A stretch of DNA of 64,000 bases from NCBI GenBank assembly GCA_964017235.1, contig OZ024933.1:12217962-12281961 (forward strand). The letters are read 5' to 3'. The first letter of the stretch is position 1. Each line of letters opens with the position of its first letter. Origin of the DNA: Sabellastarte sp. h YS-2021 (Eukaryota; Annelida; Polychaeta; Sabellida; Sabellidae). This document shows positions 47,400 through 59,249 of the stretch, in pieces. The position numbers and the translations under genes were made by a program. A model generated the notes under the pieces. That model saw nothing but the letters and a program-made list of their open reading frames with translations. It made no database searches and was not told the origin of the DNA.

Positions 47400-47690
47400 C
47401 CACAAAGGGGAACTCCTTACGGTTATTTTTGGAGCCTATCAGAACAAACTCAGTTTTTTTGTGGACATGAAATTTTGAATGTTGTTTGGGCAGTTATTTA
47501 GATTTTGTATAGATTGAGAGAAATTTGTTAGTGAGAGTGTTATGTATGACTGGGTGTTATCGGTGTAGAAATGGTAGTTAATACTACTGTGAGAGTGAAT
47601 AATGACCTAATTGGGTTAGTGTAGAGGGAAAAAATAATTGGACCAAGGCTGGAGCCCTGGGAGACCACATACTGGAGCACAGCAGTAGGA
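47400..47690 (-). mobile_element. LINE reverse-transcriptase fragment, decayed
   Basis: The minus strand reads VVSQGSSLGPIIFSLYTNP (RT motif B region, GVPQGSVLGPLLF-like). After a frameshift it reads YHFYTDNTQSYITLS, where the usual YADDTQLY catalytic box has become YTDNTQ. It is an old inactive non-LTR retrotransposon piece in the same strand as the ankyrin gene. Confidence 0.7.
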
Positions 47691-50600
47691 TGAAGAGACG
47701 GGAAGGTGACAGAGCTGGTGTATTAATATTGAGGACTTGATGCTGAAATGTAAACAGAATTGTGATCTATATTCTTGTTGATTTCAAAACTGAATCAATA
47801 ACTTTATTAAAAAAAAATAAAGTTATAAAGTGCATTGTAATTATAGGGTTTATATATCCCTCGAACATGTCTTTTCACACATGCATTAACAATAGTGATT
47901 TAGGGGCCTCCTTCACGGAGTGATTTTTAATGTATGTAATATGAGCTAATAAATATAGGCAGTTTTTAAATTAAAGCTCTCGGACTGTTAAGGCACAATA
48001 TTATTTAATGCATCATTTCAGTGGAAACATTTGTCAGACCGTGTTAAAATCTGTTTAAATTCAACTTTGATTGCATGGCAAGGATTATTGTACCTGCGGT
48101 ACACTGTCTCTGCTAATTTTAAATTTAATTTTTTTGTAACATAACTCACAACTCAAATTTATTCTATTCGTCAGAATCTTGAAATAAAAAAATGTATGAA
48201 AGACAGACATGAAATCTTTAAATAGATTGAAAATATATTATACATGAGATTTTTGTCTTTACTTAGTCTTTTAGTCTGTCTTTTTATTGTGCACTTTGAA
48301 TTTGTTTTGAAAGTAAATATGATGTTAACTGTCATTCCCCAGTTCTCTTCATTCGGGGTGGCAGGATGGTGGAGCATAACAGGCTTAAAAAGTATAACCT
48401 ATCTCCGTGACTGTATGGTAAACCGGGAGGAGTATGCCAGATATAATTCACTAATAAAATAGTTCATAGTGCAACCCTTTGCCCCACCATTAAAAGCTTT
48501 ATGTAGCACAGCTATGGAGGAACCTCCTGAGGTAGTTTCGATTGAGGTATCTACCAGGTTTACTCTCTCATTAAAATATATTATCTGAAGGAAAAACAAT
48601 CCCAGGGTGTGCTCCACTCCATTACTTCCAGTAATTGTATCCATAGTCACTGTCAAACTAGCATACAAAGTGACAGCATATGAATTTAAAAACCTGTAAA
48701 CCTGGCTAGTACCTAGTACATAAATAGCTTCTTTGACAGTCTAGAATATTTTCCAGTTACTACCTGGTATTTTAAAAATTAAACAACTTTGCATGTCAAA
48801 ATTTCAAATTTTAATTTTCTTTTGGTAAAATGTAATTTTTTAAATGTTTTGTTGCTTACAAACCACTATAGAGGTTTTTCATGGCGAATAAATTAGAAGA
48901 TGGAGGTTAACAAGGAAAATTGGGGGCTTTGTCATTTTTTACACTGCTATAAATAGGAAGGTCTCCCTGTGAAATATGTATGTGAGAATTCACAAAAGAC
49001 TTTAAGAAGACAAACCACTAAGAACTTTTTTGTCAATTAAATCTCCTTTGAAAAATTCCATATTGTCTCGGCTACACTTTAAGCTTAAGGTTTGAAGCTA
49101 TTATAAGGTTTTGGGCCTAAGAATAAAACTGGACTTCAGACCTTCACTAAATCCAACCCTACTGTATAGTGGCATCTTATGAGCTGTTACAACTGTAGGA
49201 TCATTGTTTTTGATTAAGTAATATACTGTTCAGTACACTGTACAGCTCATATCAGATAAAAAATAAGGAAACTTAAAGCCTAGTGCCCTGCTAGTTAGTT
49301 ACAATCCCGTACTCTCACCTATCATATAATAATTAGTCCAAGAATATAACCCCCAACATAATTGATGAAAGACGATTGGGATATTCTGTTCAGCAAGTAG
49401 GAACCATGTTTGAATATACACTAAACACTTTCAAACATCACATTTATTATTTAAAACGTTGTCCAGGAGAATCTTTACTTTATCATAAACTGTGTATGCA
49501 AGTGAGGCAAGACTAACTACCTAGGTGTGGAAAACTTCTAACTTTGAGAAATGTTTATTGGGTAAGTTATCACCAATTTGTGCCATTTTAATATTATGAA
49601 GTACAGTGGATATGTTTATGTATGACCCAGTGGGTATTAATAATATTTTCACGAGGCTGTTATTTAGTTAAACAAGTTAGCACTAGTTTCATGACCCTGG
49701 TGGTAATGGTGTTTTTTAATTTAAAGAAATTTTATAATACTGACTTTCTCATATGAATGATAAATTATACATGTGTGTATTTACATATAACCTATTTTTT
49801 TCCTTGCTGCTAAGGTGGTTAAGGTGGTCTAGAATATGACCTTTATATGACCTCAGTGGCTTTCAAACTCATCATTTTGCTGAATCATACAGTATTAGGC
49901 TTATAGATTACTTACTATATTTTTTTAAATCTTGTCATGGGATTAAACTTCTGGCTTCTAAGTCAGTTTTTTTTTTCAATTTAAGCCATTATTCTGGTTG
50001 AATCCTGCAGAACTGGGCTTGAAATGTTTATTTAAAATGTTGAAAGCATAACCTCAACTTAGTAGCTGTAAATCAAATAAGATTTATTTAAACTAAAGTA
50101 AAATGTAACTGATAAACAGACGGAGTTCAAAAAGGGAGTTTCTTCAGTAAACTTAATCTGCAGTGAATTGTAAAACTTACATGATAAAACTACACTCACC
50201 TTAAAGTCTATGTCATTTTAATGTATGATCAATGTTTAGGTAATAGTTTGATATTTTTTTATTTTACTGAGACTAGTACTAAGAATATTGATTTCATGAC
50301 ATACTGATATGGCCTTTGAATGAGCTTAAGTATAACCATATCAAGGAAGACAGTAATAAACAAGGGAATTGGAATCTTCCTTTATTTTCTGATAATATTT
50401 AGTTTAAAAAATTACCCCTATATAATACCTTTCTTGGAATAATATACATTTTTGTGTGTTTTCTGTATGTTATTTAATATTTTTAATTGGTAGTTCTTGG
50501 CACACATAGGGCAAAACCTGGTCTGAAATACAGAAAAAGAAAAGGTGCATTAAGGAGCAAAAATTTTCAAGAAATCATGGATCTGGATTTTTAGCAGGTT

Positions 50601-52028
50601 CATTCAAGGGTTAGCAGGCATCTTGTTACAAAGTAAGACAGTAATTTGTTTGATATATTTATGTTATAGAGCAAATATTCTGGAGTTTTGATCAGGATAA
50701 TATTTAAGGACAGAGCCACATGTATACCACTGTGTCTGAAAATGTGACCTCAATATGATGAAAGTATCTGTAGTTGTGTGAGGAAGCAAACAACGGACAT
50801 AAGTACAATACCTTCAACTCTCCTAATTAGGGTGAAGGGTTTTTTTCAAAATAATATGTGACTGAAAAATACATCCTACAAAGTTTTGCCATATGATAAC
50901 ATATGTTGCTGAAAAAATTAAAAAATAAGACCTTGCTAAACTCAACAGTCTAATTTTGTAAAGGCCAATGCCAGGGATGTCAGTTTAAACAGTTGTTTTC
51001 ACATTTAGTGCCTTTCTAATTTACCATCAACTGGCCATGAACTTATGACCACAGATGTGAATAAATATTAAGGAAATAGGATTAGTATTTTTAAACATTC
51101 TAGTGATACTACTGATTAGGTCAAAATTAGACTCCGGCCTTTTGCCACTGGAACTGAATATAAATTATGAACAGTCATTTCAGAGTGTGTATCTGCAATT
51201 ACCTGATGCTGTTGTGGTGAAAATGTAATCCATTTGCTTTCAACTTTTATTCCAGAAAACTAATAAGGAGTTGAGATCAAACTAAATTATTATCAGTGGT
51301 ATAAATGCACATCATATACTTGTGAATGATATTGTTTAATGTCGCCACTAAATGAAATTATAAATTTAATATTTTGAAATCCTCAGCAATTAGAAGCTTG
51401 GTTTCATAGCAATAAAATCAACTATAACTGGTCTTGGGTATAGATCATGACTATGACTACTCTTTAGTGACATTATTCAAGAAGAGTAAAATTGACATAT
51501 TTGCAATGTCTCATCTAAAACATTTTGTTGACAAGAACTGGTTATCTAGCTTATGACCAGAAAAGGAAAAATGGGATAATTTATAAAATGTCCTATTTAA
51601 ACTTGAAGTTTGGACCAAAGTTCAAAGTTAAATTCATGAAAAATTAGCAGGTGAAGTAAGTAATGTATTTTGTCATTATTACCATATTTATAACTGAATA
51701 CAAATTATACAATGGATGGCTCACAATCACTGGATGGAATGTGCACAAGTTAATAAAATTTTGCAAATAAATGTAGGCAACGTTAAAAGTCTTTCAGAGT
51801 CTTTTAGTAAATCAGTTTATTCTAAACTTCCAAGAATCGTCAAATAAATAGCATTATAATGTAAATTTTAAATTTTTAAAACATTTTCAATTTCTATATA
51901 TTTCAGAGTCATATTAGCATGAAAATTGTTCTAGCTTGAATAATAAAGACATTATATAAAATATAACACTAATGCAATATCAAGTAAACATTGTCTCTAA
52001 AAACACTAGAATAAAGTAAAACAATTAC
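47691..52028. other. Long intron part, nothing recognised
   Basis: AT-rich. Opposing short frames at 48244-48668 have no recognised domain. No further exon with consistent splice sites was found, though a divergent one could be missed. Confidence 0.4.
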
Positions 52029-52253
52029 CAGAGGGTATCTGATATGCTGTATTTGAAGGCACCTGCTTTTATGAGTGCATCATACAGTTCTACACGCTCC
52101 TCATCACTACCATCTCTTGTAAAACCTATCATGATTGGGTTTGTTTCCCAGAGACCAATGTCTACATTAACTTGTGGAAATGTCAGCAGCTTCTTGACTG
52201 TCTTTGTATGTGTCCTATTAACATGTCTCTTCAGTGATTCTGACAAAGAGTTC
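52029..52253 (-). CDS. Ankyrin-repeat exon cassette
   Basis: 225 bp, phase 2 both ends. Acceptor TTTTTCTTGTCACAG|G, donor CTCTG|GTAATT. Translation: NSLSESLKRHVNRTHTKTVK, LLTFPQVNVDIGLWETNPIM, then YDALIKAGAFKYSISDTL. Very similar to the exon at 57103 (SLTESLHEHVENGHTQTVKK), so these derive from the same duplicated module. Confidence 0.82.
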
Positions 52254-53689
52254 CTGTGACAAGAAAAATGTGACAAATACTTAAATAAAGCATGCATCAA
52301 AATCTAATATTAAAAGTATTTTGCTGTAATAGTTCCTTTTGTTGCTATTCCCATTGAATATTTACTGCATTTAAAAGAAATGTGGTATGTTATCAAACAC
52401 TCCATTTTTCTGACTGATTGTAAATTAAGTATTAAGTACAGTCTAAATGATATATAGCACATATATTTATATAAAGGTTCAGATAAATTACCCAAATAAA
52501 AGTAAACTACAGTGAGCTGTATAAGAGTCATCATTTTATTAAAACTGCCAATGATCTGCACCTAAAGCCCAATATCATATAAGGTTTTAATTTAATGCCA
52601 ATTTTAATTTCTGGACATCTTGAAGTCACATTTCATGTAAAATAATTTTCTGAGCTAAGAAACAAAGTCATTTGATAAAAGTTAGCACTAATCAATTAGA
52701 ACCTAAACATTGTATCTCAATGCAGTATATTCCAGATGGAAAAATTCAAAGAAAAAAATCATAAAGAGAGGTAAATTATCCAGCCAGTGTGATGATGTCA
52801 GTTGACCTTAGAGGAGAAATTAGATCCGATCTGGATTTGTCAAACATCTGGAATACGTGATTTTTATGTAACCCAGTTTATTCAGAATACCATTGGGAAT
52901 AACATTGATTTAGAAGTCAAAGGTCTGATCTTACTCTGTAAAATGATACAGAGCCCATGATTTCATCTAGGCAATAATGAAAAATGCCATGCCTCGGAAG
53001 GCAAGTACCACAGCCAGAAGGTAAAATTAAATGTGTAACATTGAGATTTGGAAAAATCTTAGTAACAACTTCAGTTGTAAGAAGTATACAGAATCCACCA
53101 AATGTTGTCAAATGTAAGATTCACATGCCATGATTTCTTACAAGTTGTTTTATAGTTTGAAGGTGCAGATCAATTATCAGGGAATTATAAGGCCCTTCTA
53201 GCATGATGACTCTACATGTCCTTGAAGCAGGGGTTAACGGTCAAATTTGACACTTGCAAAAGATTTGCAGACCAGGATCTCCAATAACTTGTTTTTTCAT
53301 TAAAAACCTCTAGGACCAATGATAAGGGATATATTGTGCCTTTTTTATATGGCAGACATTTTGTTTTCTAAACAAGCCAAAATTGCTCCCAGACAAGCTT
53401 TGAAGCCATTTACATTTTGTGCCAATGTGACACAGCTGAAACATTTTGAATGTTAGCAGATATCAATGATTTTTTAATAATCAGCTATGGTGGCCATGTT
53501 GTATTTTTAGAATGAGCATAAATTTATTACAGACATTTTTTTACAGTCATAAACATTCTCTGCAAAATTGGTGAAGATATATTCATAAATGAATGCTAAA
53601 TGAAGCTTGATTTAAAAATGTGACAAATGCACACATGCATGCACACATTTTATAATCTCCCAACAGTGACCTTGGCAAAATCACTTTAA
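52254..53689. other. Intron, nothing recognised
   Basis: No exon or repeat recognised. Confidence 0.4.
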
Positions 53690-54525
53690 TAGCACCCCCT
53701 TTTCAAATAAGAAGTTTAAGACCAAAAAGTATTTAAATCATTGCCATGGCAAGAGGTGTTACCAGATACCCACAAAACCTAATTATCTCATAACATATCC
53801 TGAAAATGTCATGAAAATCGGTGCATGGGTTTAGGCTGTGAAACACCCATAAAATTTAAGATGCATAATAGTAAAATTGTTGCCATGTCAACAGTTGTTA
53901 TGCCCCCAAAACCTAGACTCTCCATTCATTCTTCCTAATAAATATCAACTAGAAAAAAACTTTAATTCATGTTGTGAACTTCAAGTGAAAATCCATGCAT
54001 GGGTTTAGACTGTGGAATACCCACAAAATTTAAGACCCAAAACCTTAAAAGTTTTGCCATGTCAACAGTTGTTACCAGATACCCCCAAAAACTTATCAGT
54101 TCTATATCATCTTGGTGTGAATATACACTAATAGTTTAGTAAAAATCGGTGCATGGGTTTAGGCTGTGGAACACCCACAAATTTTAAGACCCCAAAATCT
54201 TAAAAGTGTTGCCATGGCAACAGTTGTTGCTGAATACCCCCAAAACCTTATCAGCTTTAGATCGACTAAGGGCGAACAAACCCTGAAAGCTTAGTGCATA
54301 TCCTTGAATGGTTTATGCTGTGGAACACCCACAAACATTAAGACCGAAAAATCTTTAAAGTGTTGTCATGGCAACAGTTTTTGCCAGATACCCCCAAAAC
54401 CTGATCAACTCTTGATCCTCTTGGGGTATATATATTCCAAAAAATTAGTGAAAATCTGTACAAGGGTTTAGACTTTTGAACACCCAAAATTCTTATGCTT
54501 CCTGTCCTTGCTGCCGCCACTCGGA
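53690..54525. repeat. Tandem array of ~140-175-bp units with X-box-like palindromes
   Basis: About five imperfect units. Shared blocks are AGATACCCCCAAAACCT, GTGAAAATCGGTGCATGGGT, TTAGGCTGTGGAACACCCAC and TTAAGACC. Each unit contains a form of GTTGCCATGGCAAC: 53740, 53879, 54053, 54208 (perfect palindrome) and 54362. The array ends in a hairpin, ATGCTTCC...GGAAGCAT (about 54495-54532). Confidence 0.85.
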
Positions 54526-56900
54526 AGCATAGCTCAATATGAATAGGTGGTCAAAGATAAAATCTCTAGCCTAAAGTCTGGGTCAAATTAAAAGTTTCTA
54601 TGCATTTTATGCCAATCAAGAGTCTGGCTTGTAGGTTTGAGTATTGAGTATTGCATATATGCTATCAACTTTTATATATCTCAGGTCTTTTTGATAGTAT
54701 ATTTTTCACAACTAATTTAAAAAACTAGAGAGGCTACCATATGTTTTGAAAATTATTCCAGAGCTGCACCACAAATGTGTTTGCAAGTGTTTTTGAACCC
54801 ACCACTCACACCATTCAAATGCAAATCTCTTCTCTCATTATTTCACACCACAAACACAAGACAAAAAAGCACTCTCGGGTTGCAGTACTGCACTTTAAAA
54901 TATTATTTGTTTCACATGGTTTGATGCTTTTTTTGTCTTTTCTTCGTTTTTGTTTTCTTTACTTTGTTTTACAGATATTTGTGAATTGTCTGGGACTGCA
55001 ATTCTGTAACGTATATGTTAAGATTGATTCAATATTTTACAGGAAATGGGGTTCAATCTGAATTGCAAGTGAGGTAAAATGTGACATTGATATAATGGCT
55101 TGACAGTTTGATGTGTGTGCTTTTGAGCTTTTTATTTTCAAAACAAATCTGAATCATTTTTGATGATTGTGCATGGCTGATTGCTTGTTACTTTGTAAGT
55201 CATAGGAGTCTTTGGTGCAGGTATCTGGCAGAATGTATATAGGGATGTTCAAGGTTGAAAAGCTATCATCTGCTGGTGTGTTGGGCAGAGATCGTAGAAT
55301 GTAGAAGAATGACCGGAGCACAGAGGCCACTTAGGGTGAGTCAACAGATATTGAATGTATGACCCTGTATAATTTGCTGGGCATCTAGTGTTCTAATAAT
55401 GTAACTGGTGGTGGATCAGGTAGCTGATACCAAGCTGTATTTGAGTGTCTTTCCATTGGCTACTATACTTGCTGATAAAGTGACTCTTGTAATGGGTGGT
55501 GTCATATAGCATACTGGGATAATATGGCCAGTAGACCAAAGGTGGTTTTCACAATAACAAATGATTTGCTTCTACTAGTTGTGAAATTTATACTTGAGAC
55601 ACCTTATAGGCTAAATGTTTCCGCTTGAAAAATAAGGTATTTTAGAGCTGTCTCAATTCAGTCCTCATGCAGACCCAATAGGCAAACCTTGTATCACTAC
55701 TGCTTTTCTACTGCTCATAGGTTCTAAATGATGTCCTGTGTCATCAAATTTTGAACATTTCTATTGTATTTATATTTTGCAGTCTGTTCCATTGATGCTG
55801 GTTTTAGCCCATGGCTGTGGAGTGCCTGTAGAAGAGACTAAAGAAGGAGTTTTGAAAGACACAATAGTTTAAATCTTTATATTCTTCTGTGAATTCCTGG
55901 AAGCTTCTGGAGGAAGAAACGGGTACTTTGGCCATTTCCACCCTGTGTTGGTTATTGTTAAATACTGAGAGGACTGGAAAGCCCCACCACCTGGTTCCTT
56001 GGATACTTTGGCTCTCAGTAGGATTTGATGGCACTTTTGTCAGGCAAATGTTCAACTATGTGTAACTGGAATCTAAAATTGGATCTAACCCATATTTGTT
56101 AATTGGTCAAATGTAGTGTTCCCTTAGCAGATTTTATATGGATTATCTTGCCATAAATTGTTCTCTGATGAAATTTTGTGAATTTAGCATTCAAATAGTG
56201 GCTGTTCAACAATCCTTATCCTGCTGATTTAGAACTTTTCTTTCTTGATCAAATCAGTCAGGGAATGGAGAAGCCATTTGGAAGCACATTACCCTATTCC
56301 TTTAAAACTTTGCCAAACAGTTCTGGGCTTTGCCCTCATTTGTATCAGTTTGACATTCATCTTTTTCCAAGGTCACAGTAAACAGCATGATCTTTGCCTT
56401 CAGTCACCTTGACCTTCTTTCACTTTTGATTATAATCTGAAGGGGGTTCCAACCTTTAATCCAGCATGGTCATTTTTAAATATATACTGTTATAAATTGT
56501 GTATATGTTAAAGGATTTAATATCAAATAGAAATTTACAACTCACTGTTTCATTTATTTTGACTTTTACCATCTGGGGACAGAGCATTGTTTCCTATTAC
56601 ATTACAATTTCACCCGAATGTAGGATGTACAATTTTAAGAATTCCTTAATAAAATGGATTGCCTTCCAAAACATCTTATTTCAGAATAAAAGTTATCATT
56701 TAGGGGTAGGAGGTTGACAGAGTGGACTATGGGTTTAAATGTTATTTAATATTTTAAGGATTTAAGCATTACAATTTCTATTTATTATTGTGCTAAGTAA
56801 AGAATAATGTGTTCTGGTACTGAAACAAACACAGTAAATAATTGTGACAACTAAAGCTTAACTGAAAAACTCTATAGCTATAATTTTTGGGAGAATACTT
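54526..56900. other. Intron, nothing recognised
   Basis: No coding exon or repeat family recognised. Confidence 0.4.
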
Positions 56901-57102
56901 TTCTTTAAATTATAATAAATGGAAAAAATACACCTGTTATACATGTTTCATCTAATTTCACAATCTACAATCTTTTGATTTACAATCTTTACATGATATC
57001 ATGTAATCTTGCAATTTATTACTTTATAATAACAGTTTGTTAACTTATTGGAAGTTATCATAATGACAGATTTTTCACTCTTAGCAAAAAAGTAAATCAT
57101 AC

Positions 57103-57327
57103 CAGAGTTCATCTGTTTTGCTGTAATTTAAGGCACCTGCTTTTATTAGCACATCATACACATCAGAACATGCCTCATCACTACCACTGAATGATCCAAC
57201 AACCATGATTGGTGTTTTACCATTTAAACAGTAGTTGACATCAACTTGAGGAAATGAAACCAACTTTTTCACTGTTTGTGTATGCCCGTTTTCAACATGT
57301 TCATGCAGTGACTCTGTCAAAGACTTC
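57103..57327 (-). CDS. Ankyrin-repeat exon cassette, intact member of an exon duplication
   Basis: 225 bp, phase 2 both ends. Acceptor TTTTTATTATTACAG|G, donor CTCTG|GTATGA. Translation: KSLTESLHEHVENGHTQTVK, LVSFPQVDVNYCLNGKTPIM, VVGSFSGSDEACSDVYDVLI and a KAGALNY end. The neighbouring exon at 57554 is a close tandem copy. It is the most upstream complete ankyrin exon in the window; the gene start must lie beyond 64 kb or was cut off by the insertion at 57740. Confidence 0.83.
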
Positions 57328-57553
57328 CTGTAATAATAAAAACAAATACTATTCTTTAAATGATAATAAGTGGAAGAAAGACATCGACTTTACATGTTTC
57401 GTCTAATCTCACAAGCTACAATCTTTTGATTTACAATCTTTACATCATATTGATGTAGCCTTGTGATTTATTACTTTACAAGAACAGTTTGTTATCTTAT
57501 TAGAAGTTCTGATAATGACGGACTTTTTATTCTCAGAAAAAAGTAAATCATAC

Positions 57554-57738
57554 CAGAGTTCATCTGATTTGCTGTAATTTAAGGCGTCTGCTTTTATTAG
57601 TACATCATACACTTCAGAACATGCCTCATCACAACCAACAGATGATCCAATAAACATGATTGGTGTTTTACCGTTTAAACAATAGTTGACATCAACTTGA
57701 GGAAATGAAACCAACTTCCTCACCGTTAGTGGGTGTAT
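57554..57738 (-). pseudogene. Ankyrin-repeat exon interrupted by YR retroelement
   Basis: Duplicate of the exon at 57103, offset 451 bp, with the same donor CTCTG|GTATGA at 57548-57553. The frame reads HPLTVRKLVSFPQVDVNYCL, then GKTPIMFIGSSVGCDEACSE and VYDVLIKADALNYS. Compared with its twin, the first ~40 coding bases and the acceptor are missing: homology stops at about 57736-57740, exactly where the 200-bp terminal repeat of the YR retroelement begins. The lost part may lie beyond the other end of the element, outside the window. Confidence 0.82.
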
Positions 57739-57739
57739 T

Positions 57740-57939
57740 TGTGTAGCACGACCCTGTTAAGGGCCTGCTAAGGCAGTTGACCAACCTTAACTTCATAGGT
57801 CTTATGGCAGGGCCTCACTTTAAACTCTGTGGCCTGGACCAATGAGATCCAAGGCCAGTGGTAGCTAACCCCAACTTGAATAATAAGGGTCACTTTGATA
57901 ACGGCAGCCATACTGGAAACAACAAAATTAAGAATTTGA
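57740..57939 (+). repeat. Terminal direct repeat A1
   Basis: Two hundred bases from TGTGTAGCACGACC to AAGAATTTGA recur at 63209-63408 (offset 5469) with one difference seen by eye (T at 57899, A in A2). It includes GGACCAATGAGATCC, a CCAAT-box-like sequence, and probably holds the promoter. Confidence 0.92.
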
Positions 57940-57989
57940 AACTGAATGTTGCGAAAGTTATTTATATTTTAGTGTTTTAAAGACTAAAT

Positions 57990-59249
57990 ATGCCAGGAAA
58001 TAGTAAGAAAACGCCTATAAGCAACACAAGGAAACGTGTGACGGCGTCAGCCAGGGCTCGAGTCTCCACAAAAAAGGTGAAAAGAAATGTCATTCACAAC
58101 TCTGACGGGTCATATCTTCAGGATCAGCCACATAAAGCTGTAAGTACTGTTACCAGCGGCAATTCAACATCCCCAGTTGCATCTAATGACAACATTGTGG
58201 CGTTGCTGCAACAGCTGAATGACTCCAATAAAGCTTTAACTGATAGAATAGACAAAATTGAACAGAAAGTGTCTAGAAGTCCAACTACACTACTTCCTTG
58301 GTCTCACTGTGACGCCATGCCTCACCCCACTCACCCCACCTTGCCACAGGGACACATATCTTCAACCCCCGGCATTAGATTCGATATGCAGGGACATAGG
58401 ACCCATGGGGATGGGACAGGTGTGGACCTTAACAGTGTGCCCACCCTAGGGGATCAGCCGTGCAGCGGAATGACACGGAATTCGACGTTAGCTGGAGTTG
58501 TACCTCTGGGAATGCAGACAGGAGTCCACCAGCAGGAAATGCTCGGTGGGGGTGACAGAAGGGATGCCATACTACCCAATCTCGAGGTGTTAAGGCGGAA
58601 TGACACAGTAGCTGACAGTGTCAATCAGTTACTGGCGTTCTACGAACAAAAAAGCAGACAGGAAGTTTTACAAGGTAAGGGATCTTCCATTAAGAAATCT
58701 GGGAGATATAGCACGATTGAGATGGTAACTGCAACCCCCCAGGCAAGGTGGCCAAATGAAGGATGTCATGGAATAAATGGTAAGAAACGGCCAGTATATG
58801 ACGACCTGACCATGGCACAGTGGGTATCTGGGCAACTCACAAATGTGTTTTATATACAGGACCCTACCCTTCTAAAACAGGTACTGTTGCAGGTGATAAT
58901 GGCAACCAGGGATGCCACGACCCTCCCATGGCAGGCTGTGAGAAATGCATGGGCTACTTCTATGCATCAGATAGAAGAAGGTTCACTGCAGTGGTCAGAC
59001 ACCACACAATGGTCCCTCAATCGCATCAGTGCCTCGCAATTGGCAATGACGAATTTCCAGACAACTTCGCAAACGAAAAAGACCTGTAAGTACTTCAATG
59101 AGGACAAATGTACTCACGAGAGCAGTCATGGCAACTACATGCATGTTTGCCTATATTGTAGTAAGCAAGGTAGGCAGTTAACTCACCCAGAAAGCAAGTG
59201 TTCCTTTAAATTCAGAGGAAACAGTAGACCCCAGGGGAACAATAGTTAG
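57990..59249 (+). CDS. YR retroelement ORF1, Gag-like nucleic-acid-binding protein
   Basis: 419 codons from ATG 57990 to TAG 59247. The N-terminus is basic (KKTPISNTRKRVTASARARV). A short coiled coil follows at about residues 67-95 (LLQQLNDSNKALTDRIDKIE), then a Gly/Pro/Thr-rich linker and a conserved core (WVSGQLTNVFYIQDPTLLKQ). A C-terminal CCCH-like finger (CKYFNEDKCTHESSHG, HVCLYC) is near residue 370. The finger and core also survive in decayed elements 2 and 4, supporting a Gag role. The terminating TAG is followed by an open stretch in the same frame that runs into ORF2. Confidence 0.82.
   Translation: MPGNSKKTPISNTRKRVTASARARVSTKKVKRNVIHNSDGSYLQDQPHKAVSTVTSGNSTSPVASNDNIVALLQQLNDSNKALTDRIDKIEQKVSRSPTTLLPWSHCDAMPHPTHPTLPQGHISSTPGIRFDMQGHRTHGDGTGVDLNSVPTLGDQPCSGMTRNSTLAGVVPLGMQTGVHQQEMLGGGDRRDAILPNLEVLRRNDTVADSVNQLLAFYEQKSRQEVLQGKGSSIKKSGRYSTIEMVTATPQARWPNEGCHGINGKKRPVYDDLTMAQWVSGQLTNVFYIQDPTLLKQVLLQVIMATRDATTLPWQAVRNAWATSMHQIEEGSLQWSDTTQWSLNRISASQLAMTNFQTTSQTKKTCKYFNEDKCTHESSHGNYMHVCLYCSKQGRQLTHPESKCSFKFRGNSRPQGNNS

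Noticed and set aside
48244-48668. Overlapping plus and minus frames as an exon
   Set aside because: No ankyrin similarity and no phase-2 splice borders like the neighbouring exons.
54777-55061. 94-codon plus-strand frame rich in Phe/Leu as a membrane protein
   Set aside because: Its hydrophobic end comes from a T-rich tract; no other support.
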